Below are positions 54,400-64,000 of a stretch of 64,000 nt of DNA, piece after piece. Source of the DNA: Oryza sativa Japonica Group (Eukaryota; Streptophyta; Magnoliopsida; Poales; Poaceae); contig NC_089039.1 of assembly GCF_034140825.1 (NCBI RefSeq), forward strand, positions 23,047,501 to 23,111,500, given 5' to 3'. The stretch's first letter is position 1. Each line of letters begins with the position of its first letter. The position numbers were made by a program, and so were the translations under genes. The notes under the pieces were generated by a model, which ran no database searches, was not told the origin of the DNA, and was given only the letters and a program-made list of their open reading frames with translations.

Positions 54400-56881
54400 A
54401 TGCTCTGCCACCGTGGCCTCTCCGCCGTCGCCTCCGGCCGTCTCCGCCGCGCCCTCACCACCGCCGCCTCGCGTCCTCCGTGGGCGCTGATCCACCGGAT
54501 CTCGACAGCGGACGGGTCCACCGGAGCCGGCGTGTCGCTCGCCCTCGCGCCGCCCCCGCGCGCCTCCCGCGTCACCATCCCGGCGAAGGCCATAGCGCTC
54601 AACGACCGCCCGATCAGCGCCGACGAGAGCCGCGTCGCCCTCCGCGGCCGCGGCGTCCTCGCCGCGAGCGGCGACGGCCTCCTCCTCGTCTACACCTTCA
54701 AGGCCTGCTTCCGTGGCCCGGCTCACCCCGTCCCGGAGCTTCCGCTTGACGTCATCATCCCAGAGCTCGCCAGGACCACCGTCGAGACCACCTACGAGCA
54801 CTTCGCGAGCTTCGTCTGCAACCCGCTCACCGGCGAGCTCTTCCGGCTGCCGGACTTCGACGGCACGGAGAACACCGTGGACGTCCACCACACCGGCATC
54901 CTCACCCAACGCGACGGCGGCGGCGAGGACGGGCCGCCGAAGAGGTACGCCGCAGCGCAGCTCAGCAACGTCGACGGCGACGACGAGGGCCGGCGATTCC
55001 TGCTGCGCAGGTACTCCTCGGAGACAAGGGAATGGAGCAAGCTGGTCATGCCGTCTCCGCTGCCGCCCGGGCGGGCAATGGGAATGAACCACGAGGTGGT
55101 GGCATTCGGTGGCCGGCTGTGGTGGGTGGACGTGAGCTGGGGCGCCGTCGCTGTCGACCCGTTCAGCCACCGGCCTGAGCCCCGTTCCATCAAGCTGCCG
55201 GCAGGTAGCATCCTCTCTGAGAAACCGTGCTCGAGAGAGATGGAACGAATCGTCAAGCACCGGCGAATGGGGGTCAGCAACGGCAAGCTGCGCTACGTCG
55301 AGGTCTCCGATCAGGAGCCGTTCGTTGTCATGTCGTTCACGCTGGACGACGAGAGTGGCCACTGGACGCTGGATCACCAGGTGGCGCTGTCTACGCTCGG
55401 GGCCAAAGGGGGATCTCCTAAGGGGATACCGTACATCGGTGCCATTGATCCGTTTAACGCGGATGTCCTGTACCTCGCGATTGAGAGGGTTAGTGTTAGC
55501 GTGGACATGCGCTTGAAGAAGGTGATTCAGTGCTCTGAGCTATGCAGCGACGTTTTCCCGACAGTGAGCTCGTCAGGTGTCTTGCTTCCATGTGTGCTCC
55601 CACCGTGGCTCGATTCTTTCCCGATCCCTAATGCAGGTAACTCAATGAATGCGTGTACGTTTTTTAGTCAATTTTGCTGCATTGTGCATTTTGTTTGGCG
55701 GCCCTGGAATTTGTTTATGTACACGTTTCTTGAAGCGTCTGAACATTTTCGATATCGACCAAAGCCTTAGTTATAAAGAAGAGTAATTCTACGGTACTTT
55801 AGGAGGTACCATGAGGTACCAAAATTTTAGTGTAAATTTTGGTACCTCATAGTACCTAGGTATCATGAGGTACCAAATTTACAATAGAAAAAATGGTACT
55901 TCATGGTATCTCCTCAAGTACCATAAAATTGCCCTATAAAGAAAGTTTCTTGGAGATGTTTAACATGTTACTACTAGCTTAGCTCATTATCTAAAAAAAA
56001 ACTACTAGCTTAGCTTGTGGAATTAAAGTGTTTTTCTTGCTGTCATAAGTGGGTTTATTAGAATAATCCTATTGTAGTCTACATTATGTTTCTCAGTTCT
56101 CATGAACCTGTTGATACTTTTGTGTCTTCATAATATCACTCTCTGTTCTTTACAAAATGTGTATGAAATTTCACCGGATCCATCTTGGCTCTGGGCTACA
56201 CTACTGATTACAGTCAGTGAGTCAGACTGTGTTCTTCCCTTAAAAAAGGAGAACTGCGCTACAATATAACAGTAGGCACATTTAGGAATTTGCTACCAAG
56301 TAACAACTGCTCCCTCCAGTTAAGTATACTAGACATTTAGGACAGCTTAGTTGTGCTATTATGAAGTATATTCTGTTGTCCTAAACGTCATGTAAACATG
56401 ACTGGAAGGAGTATAAAGTTCCGGTGTAAATTTTTTTTATCTGCTGTTTGTGAAATTTAAATTTGAACCTTCTTCTAAATTATGCTTACATGTTTATGTA
56501 AAGTCAAGCTTAAAAGGCACATGTTAAGATGATTCATACTCTAGGCCTCTTTATGTGTTTATTTGAGTTTCTCAGATATAAGTTATCAGTTATGTTAAAA
56601 TATTTATATTTTCTTGTGTTAATGGCAACATATTGATATGCTGAGACAAATACTCATAAGCCTCTGTCAGTATCATTGACTAGCTCAATTATTACTATAT
56701 GACTGTATGTAGTGCAGAACTGCACACAAATCGACATGTTATAACTCATTTGTGTTGATTGCAACTGTTGGCCATTGCTCAAGTTTTGTGCTTACATTCA
56801 AAGATCAACCTTTCAGGCAAGAACAATATGAAAAATGAGACGCTGGCTGACATTCTGGTCCGTTCAGACAGAGGCAAGTAA
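54400..56881 (+). CDS. DUF1618 family protein, array gene 8
   Basis: Exon 1 is 54400-55636, exon 2 is 56817-56881 (TAA), about 433 residues. The start [28 protein letters not shown] was chosen by alignment; in-frame ATGs at 54220 and 54256 would add up to 60 residues lacking conservation. N-terminus presequence-like. Core: [85 protein letters not shown]. Exon 1 is closest to genes 1 and 2 ([19 protein letters not shown]), but the tail [21 protein letters not shown] is type B as in gene 7. Non-coding exon 3 begins at 57178. The stop lies 17 nt before the exon 2 donor. Confidence 0.86.
55781..55934. mobile_element. Mutator-type MITE in intron 1 of gene 8
   Basis: 154 bp with 9-bp target duplication TATAAAGAA (55772-55780 and 55935-55943). 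Termini GAGTAATTCTACGGTACTT and inverse GGGCAATTTTATGGTACTT. The interior repeats GGTACC..GAGGTACC palindromes. Confidence 0.9.
56310..56411. mobile_element. small Stowaway-like MITE in intron 1 of gene 8
   Basis: CTCCCTCCAGTTAAGTATA at the left, CATGACTGGAAGGAG then TA at the right, with TTTAGGACA/TGTCCTAAA pairing inside. Confidence 0.65.
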
Positions 56882-57762
56882 AGATGATGTTTATTAGGGT
56901 AAGTACGTTATTTGTCCCAATAGTCCTTGTTTTCTATAGCAAGTATGATTGACTGCTTAAAAACTGAAAATTGTGAAATTGTGAGTGTCATAATACTGGG
57001 CTTAAGCGTGCCTGACCTTCTTTCTTGTCTTAAAAAAATATATTTATCCAGAATTGCAGATGATAACTCACTTTTTTTTTAGTTTTTTCCAAATTAACAC
57101 AGAATAATTGTCATTTTCCAAACAAATTTTCATATGACTATTCATGTGTCCATAATGTTTCCTGTTTGCTTTTTCAGGTTATTAATATTAAGACAGGAAT
57201 TTTGATGGATTAGGAAGCTTATAGTGGTAGTTGCCAAACTCACTTTTTTGGGGGAAAATTTGGAGACAAGGAGAAGTTTGCTTTTAGGGGCTTGATGATA
57301 AACTATTTTATTTTTTGGGAAAATTATGGGAGTTTCGTCAGTTATTTTGGGGTTTGCCTGCAGACCTGTTATTCGTAGTAGAATGGCGATTCTATCAGCG
57401 AGTCATAACCGTCACAGTTCAGTAACACACTTTCTATGGATAGGTCTCTGCATGTTCTTTAGATCGTGACAGATCAATTAGGGCCTCCTTATTCTTCCTG
57501 TTCAGTAAGATTTAGGAGTCTGTGATTGTACTGTTTGACTGTTTGAACATATCAGTAATTCAGTATATGCAGGGCCAAATGTGAAGAAAATATCCATGCG
57601 CTTGATTTCTAATCTAGATATACTAGTAGACAATGTAAATGGCAAATCAATCTGTTGTCTGTGACTGCGACTATGAGATGGCTCACAATTCCTTTGAATA
57701 AACCAAACTGAATTAAAATTAACCCTGTGTACACATCCTGCACTGAATATCTGCCCACTCTA
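56882..57762 (+). other. 3' UTR intron and non-coding exon 3 of gene 8
   Basis: Donor GTAAGT at 56899, acceptor TTTTTCAG at 57170-57177, then a type B exon parallel to that after gene 7 (GGAATTTTGATGGATTAGGAAGC, ATCAGCG.GTCATAACCGTCACAG). Confidence 0.6.
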
Positions 57763-58059
57763 CGGGCATCATCAATGTTTGTGGTGTAGTGTAACCTTAA
57801 TAAGCCATTGTTAAAGCCATACTAACAATATTATGGTTAGAATTTAGCCATAAGATGGGCCCACATAGAATGGAAAAATAATTGTTTCATCTCTTGTTCA
57901 TGAAGTGAATGAAAGAGAAAATATTTTCTTTTTGCTTGTGGTAGACCTTAAGCATAAGGTGCACCCTAAACTAATGCTACTTTTCACAATGTATATGGCT
58001 CACTTTACAAGTGCAATCATTGACTTAAGGTTACCTTTTTCATACATTGTGGTTGCCCC
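57763..58059. mobile_element. MITE with GGGCA termini
   Basis: Left CGGGCATCATCAATGTTTG..GTAACCTTAA and, in inverse, GGGGCAACCACAATGTATG..GTAACCTTAAG at the right. Target duplication unclear (CTA and TAA at the edges). Confidence 0.6.
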
Positions 58060-58103
58060 TAACCCTATACGGATGGACCAACTAATAACATATGTATGCA
58101 AAA

Positions 58104-58808
58104 GAGTAAAGTCCATCACCGGTCCCTAAATTGTACTGTTGTGTCATTCCGGTCCCTAAACTCGCAAATCGACCGTTCAGGTCCTCAAACTTGTTCGACT
58201 GTGTCATCCCGGTCTCTAAACTTGCAGATTACTCATTTAGGTCCTCCAACTTGTTCAGTTGTGTCACCCCGGTCCCTAAACAGTACGGTCTAAAAACTTT
58301 ATATCAAAAAATAATTCATAACTTTTTCATGTGAACTCTAATGAAGACAAACTTTATATTAAAATTGTAGCCCTTGACGTGACCTACAACTTTGTAGTTT
58401 AAAAGTTTTTGAATTAAAACTGTTTAGGGTCCCAAAATATTGTTGCATGTTTATAGATTTTGAAATTTTAATTTTGAAATTACATTTTGGGACAAAAAAT
58501 GACTTAAAATAAAAAAAAATCAACTACAAAGTTGTAGATCGCGTCGAGGGCTACAAGTTTGATATAAAGTTTGTCTTCATTAGAGTTCACATGAAAAAGT
58601 TATGAATTATTTTTAAATATAAAGTCTTTAGACCGTCCTATTTGACCCAGATGATATTCAAATCCAAGTTTAGAGACCGGGGTGACACAACTGAACAAGT
58701 TGGAGGACCTAAACGAGTGATCTGCAAGTTTAGGGACCGAGATTTGCGAGTTTAGGGACCGGGATGACACAGCGGTACAAGTTTAGGGACCGGTGATGGA
58801 CTTTACTC
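58104..58808. mobile_element. Mutator-like foldback element, 705 bp
   Basis: 9-bp target duplication TATGCAAAA (58095-58103 and 58809-58817). Terminal inverted repeats begin GAGTAAAGTCCATCACCGGT and extend far inward, including ATGTGAACTCTAATGAAGAC and its inverse. Repeated GGTCCCTAAAC..GCA..TTGTTC words make sub-repeats within each arm. No transposase frame. Confidence 0.9.
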
Positions 58809-58905
58809 TATGCAAAAACTCTATAGCTACTGAACCATGCATATCTATTATTCTTAATAATTAGTTTAACACACTGGACACTAAACTATGCTACGGACCA
58901 TCTAA

Positions 58906-60531
58906 TTACTGCATGAGCTGCGGCACGTGCGACTTGACGATCTCATCGGCGAGAGCCTTGTAGGTGGCCTGCGTCGGGTGCACGGAGTCGAAGAACATGT
59001 ACTGCGACGGCGACTGGCACTGCGGCAGCGCGCTGGTGCAGAGCGCCCCCATCTCCATCATCCCCGTCCCGCAGCAGCCGAGGCTCGCCTGGGTGAAACC
59101 TGCAATATCACACACACACACACCATGATCAAATAAATCAAAAGTTCACCGGATGCAACGTGATCTTGTGCATGAGTACTCCCTTATTCTCCAAAAAAAA
59201 AACTCGATTCGTTGTACTAGGTTAGGTTATGTCCCATCGTTATTTAAGGTTAGTTTTTTTTTGGACGGAAGGAGATCAGATGAGGAGCATTGCTCACCGT
59301 ATTTCTTGGGGTTCTCGGCCATGTCCTTGAGAGGGGTGTAGATGTCGACGTAGGCGATCTTGGCGCCGGGTGAGTCGGCCTCCAGCTTGGAGAGTGCCTT
59401 CTGGAGCGCGGCGTTGTACCGCTCCGCCGCCTCGTTCTGCTCCGTGACGCAGCCTCCGGAACCCGCCCCGCGGAGGCTCTTCTGCACCGGGAGGCAGCCC
59501 AACGGCGGCAACCCGGCCACCATCATCTTCCGAGCCCCCATCTTGTACAGGCTCTGCACGGTCAATAATAACACACAAAGGCATTGTGAGTTTTAACTTT
59601 TGATCATGAAGATGAGTATGTCATCCTCTTTGGCATAGCTGCGGATTCAAGATTTTTTTTTTTTAGAGATGGATAATTTTAGCTCTACAAGTCTATAATA
59701 TTAGATCTACGATTACGTTGATAATATTTGGATAAATCATTTTGTTTCTATTTTAGATGAAATTTAAAATTCTAAACCACTATAATTTAACACACAAATT
59801 TCAACTCTACCGTGAATCTAAGATCTAAAGTGACCTATGTAAGATTGAAAGAAGATCAGATCAAAGAGAGAGAGTTGTGATGTGTAGATTGATCTGACGT
59901 TGAGGTTGGACTGGAGAAGGCCGATGAGGTAGTCGCCGTACTGGTCGACGGTGGGGAAGTTCGTGGCGCGGAACGGCAGGAGGTAGTACATGGTGACGTC
60001 GTTGGTGCCGGCGGAGATCACGTACAGGGACTTGCCGGCGATCTCGTCGGACTTGGGCGAGCCAATGTGTCCGAGGAGCTCCTGGAAGTCGTTGAGCTGC
60101 GAGCCGAACGTGGACACCAGGGCGTTGTTCGCGGTCAGGTCGTCGAGGCCGGAGCCGCCCGACGCGAAGCTGACGCCGGTGGAGGCGTCGGCGACGGCGA
60201 GGCCGCTGGAGTGGTACGCCGGGAGGAGGTCCTTGATGCCGAGCGACGAGACGATGTAGTCGGTGATGAGCTTGCCGTCGGTGAACCGGCCCGTGGCCGC
60301 GCCGCCGGGGAAGTCGCGGCCGTAGGGCGCGTGGTCGGCGCGCACCAGCGTGGCGAGGCGGTTGTTGTTGCCCGGGTCCAGCGTCGAGTCGCCGAACGCG
60401 AACACCGCCGGGACGCCATGCCCGGCCGCAGCCGGCGCTGGCGCGGACGAAGCGGCGGCGCAGGGTGGTGGCGACGAGAGGAGGATGGCGGCGAGGAAGA
60501 TCGCAACGACGGTGGCTAGCGACGGCGCCAT
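58906..60531 (-). CDS. GDSL esterase/lipase (SGNH hydrolase)
   Basis: Three exons on the minus strand: 59899-60531, 59298-59553, 58906-59099, with matching phases, 1083 nt (360 residues). Residues 1-28 (MAPSLATVVAIFLAAILLSSPPPCAAASS) form a secretion signal peptide. Catalytic blocks: FAFGDSTLDPGNNN with Ser49, GVSFASGGSGLD (block II Gly), SAGTNDVTMYY (block III Asn) and FFDSVHPTQATYKAL (Asp and His of block V). The block order and the PLGCLPVQKSLRG segment are those of plant secreted GDSL lipases, which hydrolyse acyl esters in wall or cuticle; the substrate is not evident. The length is usual for the family (about 350-370). A TATA box lies about 70 bp upstream of the start. Confidence 0.92.
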
Positions 60532-60597
60532 TGCTACGAGAGTGAAGCGATCTCGAGGTGGTTTGGTGTGTGTTCATGGGGTCGGGTACCTGGTCGC

Positions 60598-60606
60598 CTT
60601 ATATAG
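60598..60606 (-). promoter_or_regulatory. TATA box of the GDSL gene
   Basis: CTATATAAG on the minus strand, 68-75 bp before the start codon, in a typical context for a plant TATA promoter (GGCG on both sides). Confidence 0.6.
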
Positions 60607-61241
60607 TGGCGGGGCGATGAGAGATTTACGCGTGCAGGAGATTTAAATTTTTCAAACGAAGGTGTAATCGTTTCGTTAAGACATCGAGCTTTTTCGTTCC
60701 CGCCTTATCTCCAACAGCCAAAGCTCTCGTGCTGTTCGTTAAGACATGCTCGATCAAAGTGACCGGTGCATGCACGTGTGTTTCATCAGTCGTTTTAACT
60801 CAAATGTTTTCCTTTTGTGATACGGTTGGAATTTGAATTGAGGAGCTGATAATTAAGTGCTGGGTTTATCTGCAGCTCTGGCCTGATTGAATTGCTTTCC
60901 GTGTGCCCTGTGTACACGGTTGAGGATACACCTAAACTCTATCAACAGGAAACATTGCAGATGTAATAATGCTTCCAACATCTAAACTTTGTTAACACTA
61001 ATGATTTTTTTTGGCATTCTTATCTTTAACAATTTACCGTATTGATGTTAAACACTACCTTTTGAGTCTGGTGCTGGGAGCCTGGGACCGTAACGATGGC
61101 GTTCCATCCAAATTTCTTTGGGCCTCTCCTCCCCAAAAATATCTCTTTGGGCCACCTTGCTTAGCCCAAGTCAAATACTCAAACCAGAAGGCCTGAGCCC
61201 TCGTTTCGGAGGCCCAATTTCTGGCTTACATTGATCAAAGA
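60607..61241. other. upstream region of the GDSL gene
   Basis: No gene recognised. GGGCC/AGCCCA motifs cluster at 61118-61215 near the edge of the following Mutator-like element and could have belonged to the UGP3 promoter before the insertion. Confidence 0.4.
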
Positions 61242-61250
61242 ACAAAATTT

Positions 61251-62752
61251 GGAAAAAGTACACCGAAGGTCCCTCAACTTGTCATCGAGTTACCTTCTCA
61301 AAAAAAAAAAAAACTTGTCATCGAGTTAAAAAACATCCTCAAACCGCAAAACCAGATATCCGGCGTCCCTTAAATAGTCAAAACTGGTCACAATACGTCT
61401 TTCGGTGGTTTTGACCCCGGCTTTGGCCTACGTGGGGCTGAGTCAGCGTGGAACCCACATGGGCCCCACATGTTAGGGTGATCCACATCATCACCCTCCC
61501 TCTTTCTCCTCTTCTCTCTTTCTGGGCGAGGCAAAGCGGTGGGTGCAGAGACCGGTAGGCGAGGCGGGAGAGAAGATGGCGGCGGGCCGCAACGGTGGCC
61601 TGCGGCGGGGAAACACAGCGACACGGCGCCGGCGGCTACGTGGGAGAAGGGGAGGGCGGCGGCAACAGTAGCACAGGGGAAGAGCGAAGAGGACAGAGGG
61701 GAGCATGGTGCCAGCGACGTCAGACATCGGAAAAGGGGCAACGTGGCGACAGGCGAGATATCAAGACCGCTCTTGGCAAGATGACGTGAGCGACAGGAGG
61801 GGCTCTACGAGGTTCACCTGCGCTGGGGGACGATGACGGCTTGGGGTAGTCGCGGCGCCACGCCTGGTCGGAGGCCGCCTCGGCATGCGCTAGCAAGAGG
61901 AGCGTCGGCACACCAAGAGCGGTCTCGCCCGCTACCGCCGCCGCTCCGCCCGCGTCCGGAACCGCTGCTCACCCGCCGTCGCCTCTCCGTAGCCGCGCTT
62001 GCCTGCCGACGCCGCCACACCGCCTGCTCGACATCGCCATTGTCGTCCAAGTCGAGCCCTAATGAGCCGCTCGCCCCTCTAGCTTCCAGCGACGGCGACG
62101 CCCTTTAGCTCCTGGCAACGACGACGCTTGGTCCTGGAGAGCTACCGCCGTCGCGCCTGTCCCTGCCTCCCGCCTCACCGCCGCCACCAAGCCGAAGCCG
62201 AGACCAGTCTTCCCCGTGCCTCCCCACCATCGTAGCATTGGTCCTCAAGCGCCCTCATGGCGTCGCCCTCCTCGCTGCATTCCTCCCGCCTTGCCGCCAC
62301 CGCCAAGCCAAAGCCGACATCGGATTTGTACTTGGGAGGAGCTCACCAGCCTCCCAGCGTCCACGCCCGCCGCATCGTGCCCATCCTCTTCGTCCCGCAC
62401 ACGTTTGTGTCATCTCTACGTGCTTCCCCACTGTGACCGCCACCGTCGTGGCACCGCGCTCCTTCTCTCCTGCCTCGCCCTGGCCAGCTTGTAGAGAAGT
62501 GTGTGTGAGAGAGAGAGATGATGACGGGAGAGAAAAGGGGAAAGAAGGATAGGAGGCTGACGTGGATAACCTTGACACGTGGGGCCCACGCTGACTCAGC
62601 CGCCACGTAGGCCAAAACCAAGGGTCAAAACCACATAAGGATCTATTGTGACCAGCTTTGATTAGTTAAGGGACGCCGGATATCTGGTTTTGCGGTTTGA
62701 GGATATTTTTTAACTCGATGAGAAGTTGAGGGACCTTCGGTGTACTTTTTCC
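61251..62752. mobile_element. Mutator-like element with GC-rich cargo (Pack-MULE candidate)
   Basis: Flanked by ACAAAATTT (61242-61250) and TCAAAATTT (62753-62761), a 9-bp target duplication with one mismatch. Terminal inverted repeats begin GGAAAAAGTACACCGAAGG and continue through TCGAGTTAAAAAA.AT, CAAACCGCAAAACCAGATAT and the ACGTAGGCCAAA/TTTGGCCTACGT pair to about 61490 and 62560. The interior of about 1.05 kb is far more GC-rich than the arms and has long frames in several registers (for example 61833-62108 and 62238-62552), but no transposase. Captured gene fragments are plausible, but none was recognised. Confidence 0.8.
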
Positions 62753-63127
62753 TCAAAATTTTCCATTTTTTTCTGATCCATACACAGTAATGGACCCATA
62801 TTTTTGGTCTTACCAAACAGGCCCTAAATGGGCTACGAGCAACGAAGTTTCAAGAAGCAGCCCACGGCCCCACCAGAAAACAGCAAAAAGATCACCTGAC
62901 AAGTGACAACCGGCGCGCCGGGCGCGCGTCTTCCGCGACGCCCGCGCGCACGCAGGGGTACCCGAGATTCCGCCCGAGAGCATATGCCCCCTTCGCTTTC
63001 GCTCTCGCGGTCTCGCCGTCCTCCTCTTATCCATTCTCTCCCTCGTTCTCAAGTCTCACCTCTCCCCCCCCTCCTCCCGCCCGCTCGCTCTCCACCACCA
63101 CCACCTCCTCTGCTCTCCACTCCTCGC
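62753..63127 (+). promoter_or_regulatory. proximal promoter and leader of the UGP3-like gene
   Basis: CAGGCCCTAAATGGGCTACG and GCAGCCCACGGCCCCACC are site II-type motifs at 62818-62873, followed by a CT-rich leader from about 62990. No clear TATA box. The Mutator-like element ends 375 bp before the start codon. Confidence 0.45.
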
Positions 63128-63831
63128 ATGGCCTCTCGCACGCTGCCTCCACCCCACCTCCGCCTCGACCTCTGCTCGCCCCGCCTCCCGCCGCTCCGCT
63201 CCCCCGGCTGCCGCCGCCGCCGCCGCCGTGGACGTGTCCTCTCCGCGCTCTCCTCCCCATCCCCGTCCCCGTCCTCGGCCTCCCGCTCGCAGAGCGTCTC
63301 CACCGCGCCACTCGAGCGAGGGGTTGGGCCCGGGCCGGCCACCTCCCGCGAGCAGCCGCGCGGCGGCGGGGACCTGGCGCTCGCGGCGGAGCTCGCGCGC
63401 CTCTCCGCCCTGCGCGCGCGCCTCCGCGGGGCTCGCTCCCTCGCCGACAAGCTCCGCGCGCTCGACGCCGAGACCCGGGTGGTCGAGTTCTTCGGGGAGG
63501 GGTCGAATGGTGGGGTTCTGGGCGCGCTCGAGCCGCGGGAGGTGTTCCTGCTCAAATGCCTAGTCGCCGCCGGCCAGGAACACGTGCTCGGCGCGGAGCT
63601 CGACTGGGACGGTCGCGGCCACGAGCACCATCACCACCATAACGGCGGGAGCGATGGTCGGAGCGCCCTGCGGCAGGCGCTGTCTAGCTTGGCTGCTTTG
63701 GTCGGCAAGTGGAGCTCGGAGGGAGTGGTGGAGGGTGTGGCGGAGAGCGGGGAATCGGAGCTTCTCCGGCGTCTGCTCAAATTCCTCGGCGACATCGACG
63801 TGTTCTATGACTGCATTGGAGGCATCATCGG
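63128..63831 (+). CDS. UGP3: UTP-glucose-1-phosphate uridylyltransferase 3, plastid type, first exon
   Basis: ATG at 63128 opens a frame ending at a donor GTGAGA at 63832, in phase 2 (GG|GT). Residues 1-60 (MASRTLPPPHLRLDLCSPRLPPLRSPG then an Arg run and Ser/Pro stretch) look like a chloroplast transit peptide. EVFLLKCLVAAGQEHVLGAELDWD and LLRRLLKFLGDIDVFYDCIGGIIG match the N-terminal region of plant UGP3, which makes UDP-glucose in the plastid for sulfolipid synthesis. A His run (HEHHHHHN) is present in the linker. The nucleotidyltransferase domain lies in later exons beyond the window. An in-frame extension upstream has no conservation and overlaps the CT-rich leader, so this start is preferred. 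Confidence 0.85.
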
Positions 63832-64000
63832 GTGAGAAACTGAGAATTGCTTGTTTGCTGCTTTGCTTTAGTTGTAGACTTAGTAAAACGAGGGATTAAC
63901 TAAAGTTGCCAAGCAATCCTGTGCTCCTGGCCAAAATCTGGGAGTTGGTAACCTTATTGCCATAGCTTGTTTGTACTCTAGTGCAGTGCTCTTTAAAACA
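63832..64000 (+). other. intron 1 of the UGP3-like gene (partial)
   Basis: Begins GTGAGAAACTG and runs to the window end without an acceptor or coding match. Confidence 0.7.

Noticed and set aside
58096-58334. Frame with repeated RSLN/GPxTCS words at the edge of the Mutator-like foldback
   Set aside because: The repeats come from the GGTCCCTAAAC sub-repeats of the terminal inverted repeat, not from a protein.
61833-62552. Open frames inside the GC-rich Mutator-like cargo
   Set aside because: Low-complexity Pro/Arg/Ser composition and no recognisable domain; kept only as possible captured fragments.
62810-63052. Minus-strand frame in the UGP3 upstream region
   Set aside because: It overlaps the CT-rich leader and site II motifs of UGP3, is basic and low-complexity, and has no start context.

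Overview
The window is plant nuclear DNA, almost certainly from a grass and most likely rice (Oryza). Genes have a steep GC gradient with GC-rich first exons, spliced GT-AG introns, many small MITEs (Stowaway-like TA-flanked, Mutator-like with 9-bp duplications), Ty1/Copia and LINE copies, and two families typical of grass genomes (DUF1618 and DUF6598). Species assignment is inference from these traits, not from a search. All gene models below come from reading frames, splice signals and comparison between copies inside the window.

Layout. 1-1572: last two exons of a selenoprotein-T-like gene (+). 3435-5502: DUF1618 gene 1 (+). 6.9-11.9 kb: a diverged elongation-factor-2-like gene (+) whose 3' half is an unrecognised domain; its 3' region carries a young Copia element (11918-17553, minus) that itself carries a 5'-truncated LINE (15777-17195). 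18956-19373: another short LINE copy. 21672-25320: five-exon DUF6598 gene (minus), followed by a duplicated, broken copy of its 5' end (26233-27175) with LINE sequence at the junction. 27.5-57.5 kb: seven more DUF1618 genes, all on the + strand, separated by 2-4 kb filled with MITEs. 58906-60531: GDSL esterase/lipase (minus). 61251-62752: Mutator-like element with GC-rich cargo. 63128-64000: first exon of a UGP3-type plastid UDP-glucose pyrophosphorylase gene (+).

The main system is the eight-copy DUF1618 array. Every copy has a ~1.2 kb first exon encoding an Arg/Ser-rich presequence-like N-terminus (probable mitochondrial import signal) plus the DUF1618 domain, usually a ~65-92 nt second exon encoding a short C-terminal tail, and a third, non-coding 3' exon. 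Five members of the neighbourhood (upstream of genes 1, 3, 5, 7 and the EF2-like gene) keep a perfect E2F-like site TTTGGCGGGAAA; in most cases it lies next to several TGGGCC/GGCCCA (site II-type) motifs. When MITE insertions are subtracted, the site sits about 0.5-0.7 kb before the start codon. Grouping of genes by exon 1 disagrees with grouping by 3' end, so the array looks shaped by repeated gene conversion or unequal crossing-over, with relict 3' ends left behind downstream of genes 5, 6 and 7. Gene 4 has lost the tail exon and gene 7 has a one-base frameshift in a C run.
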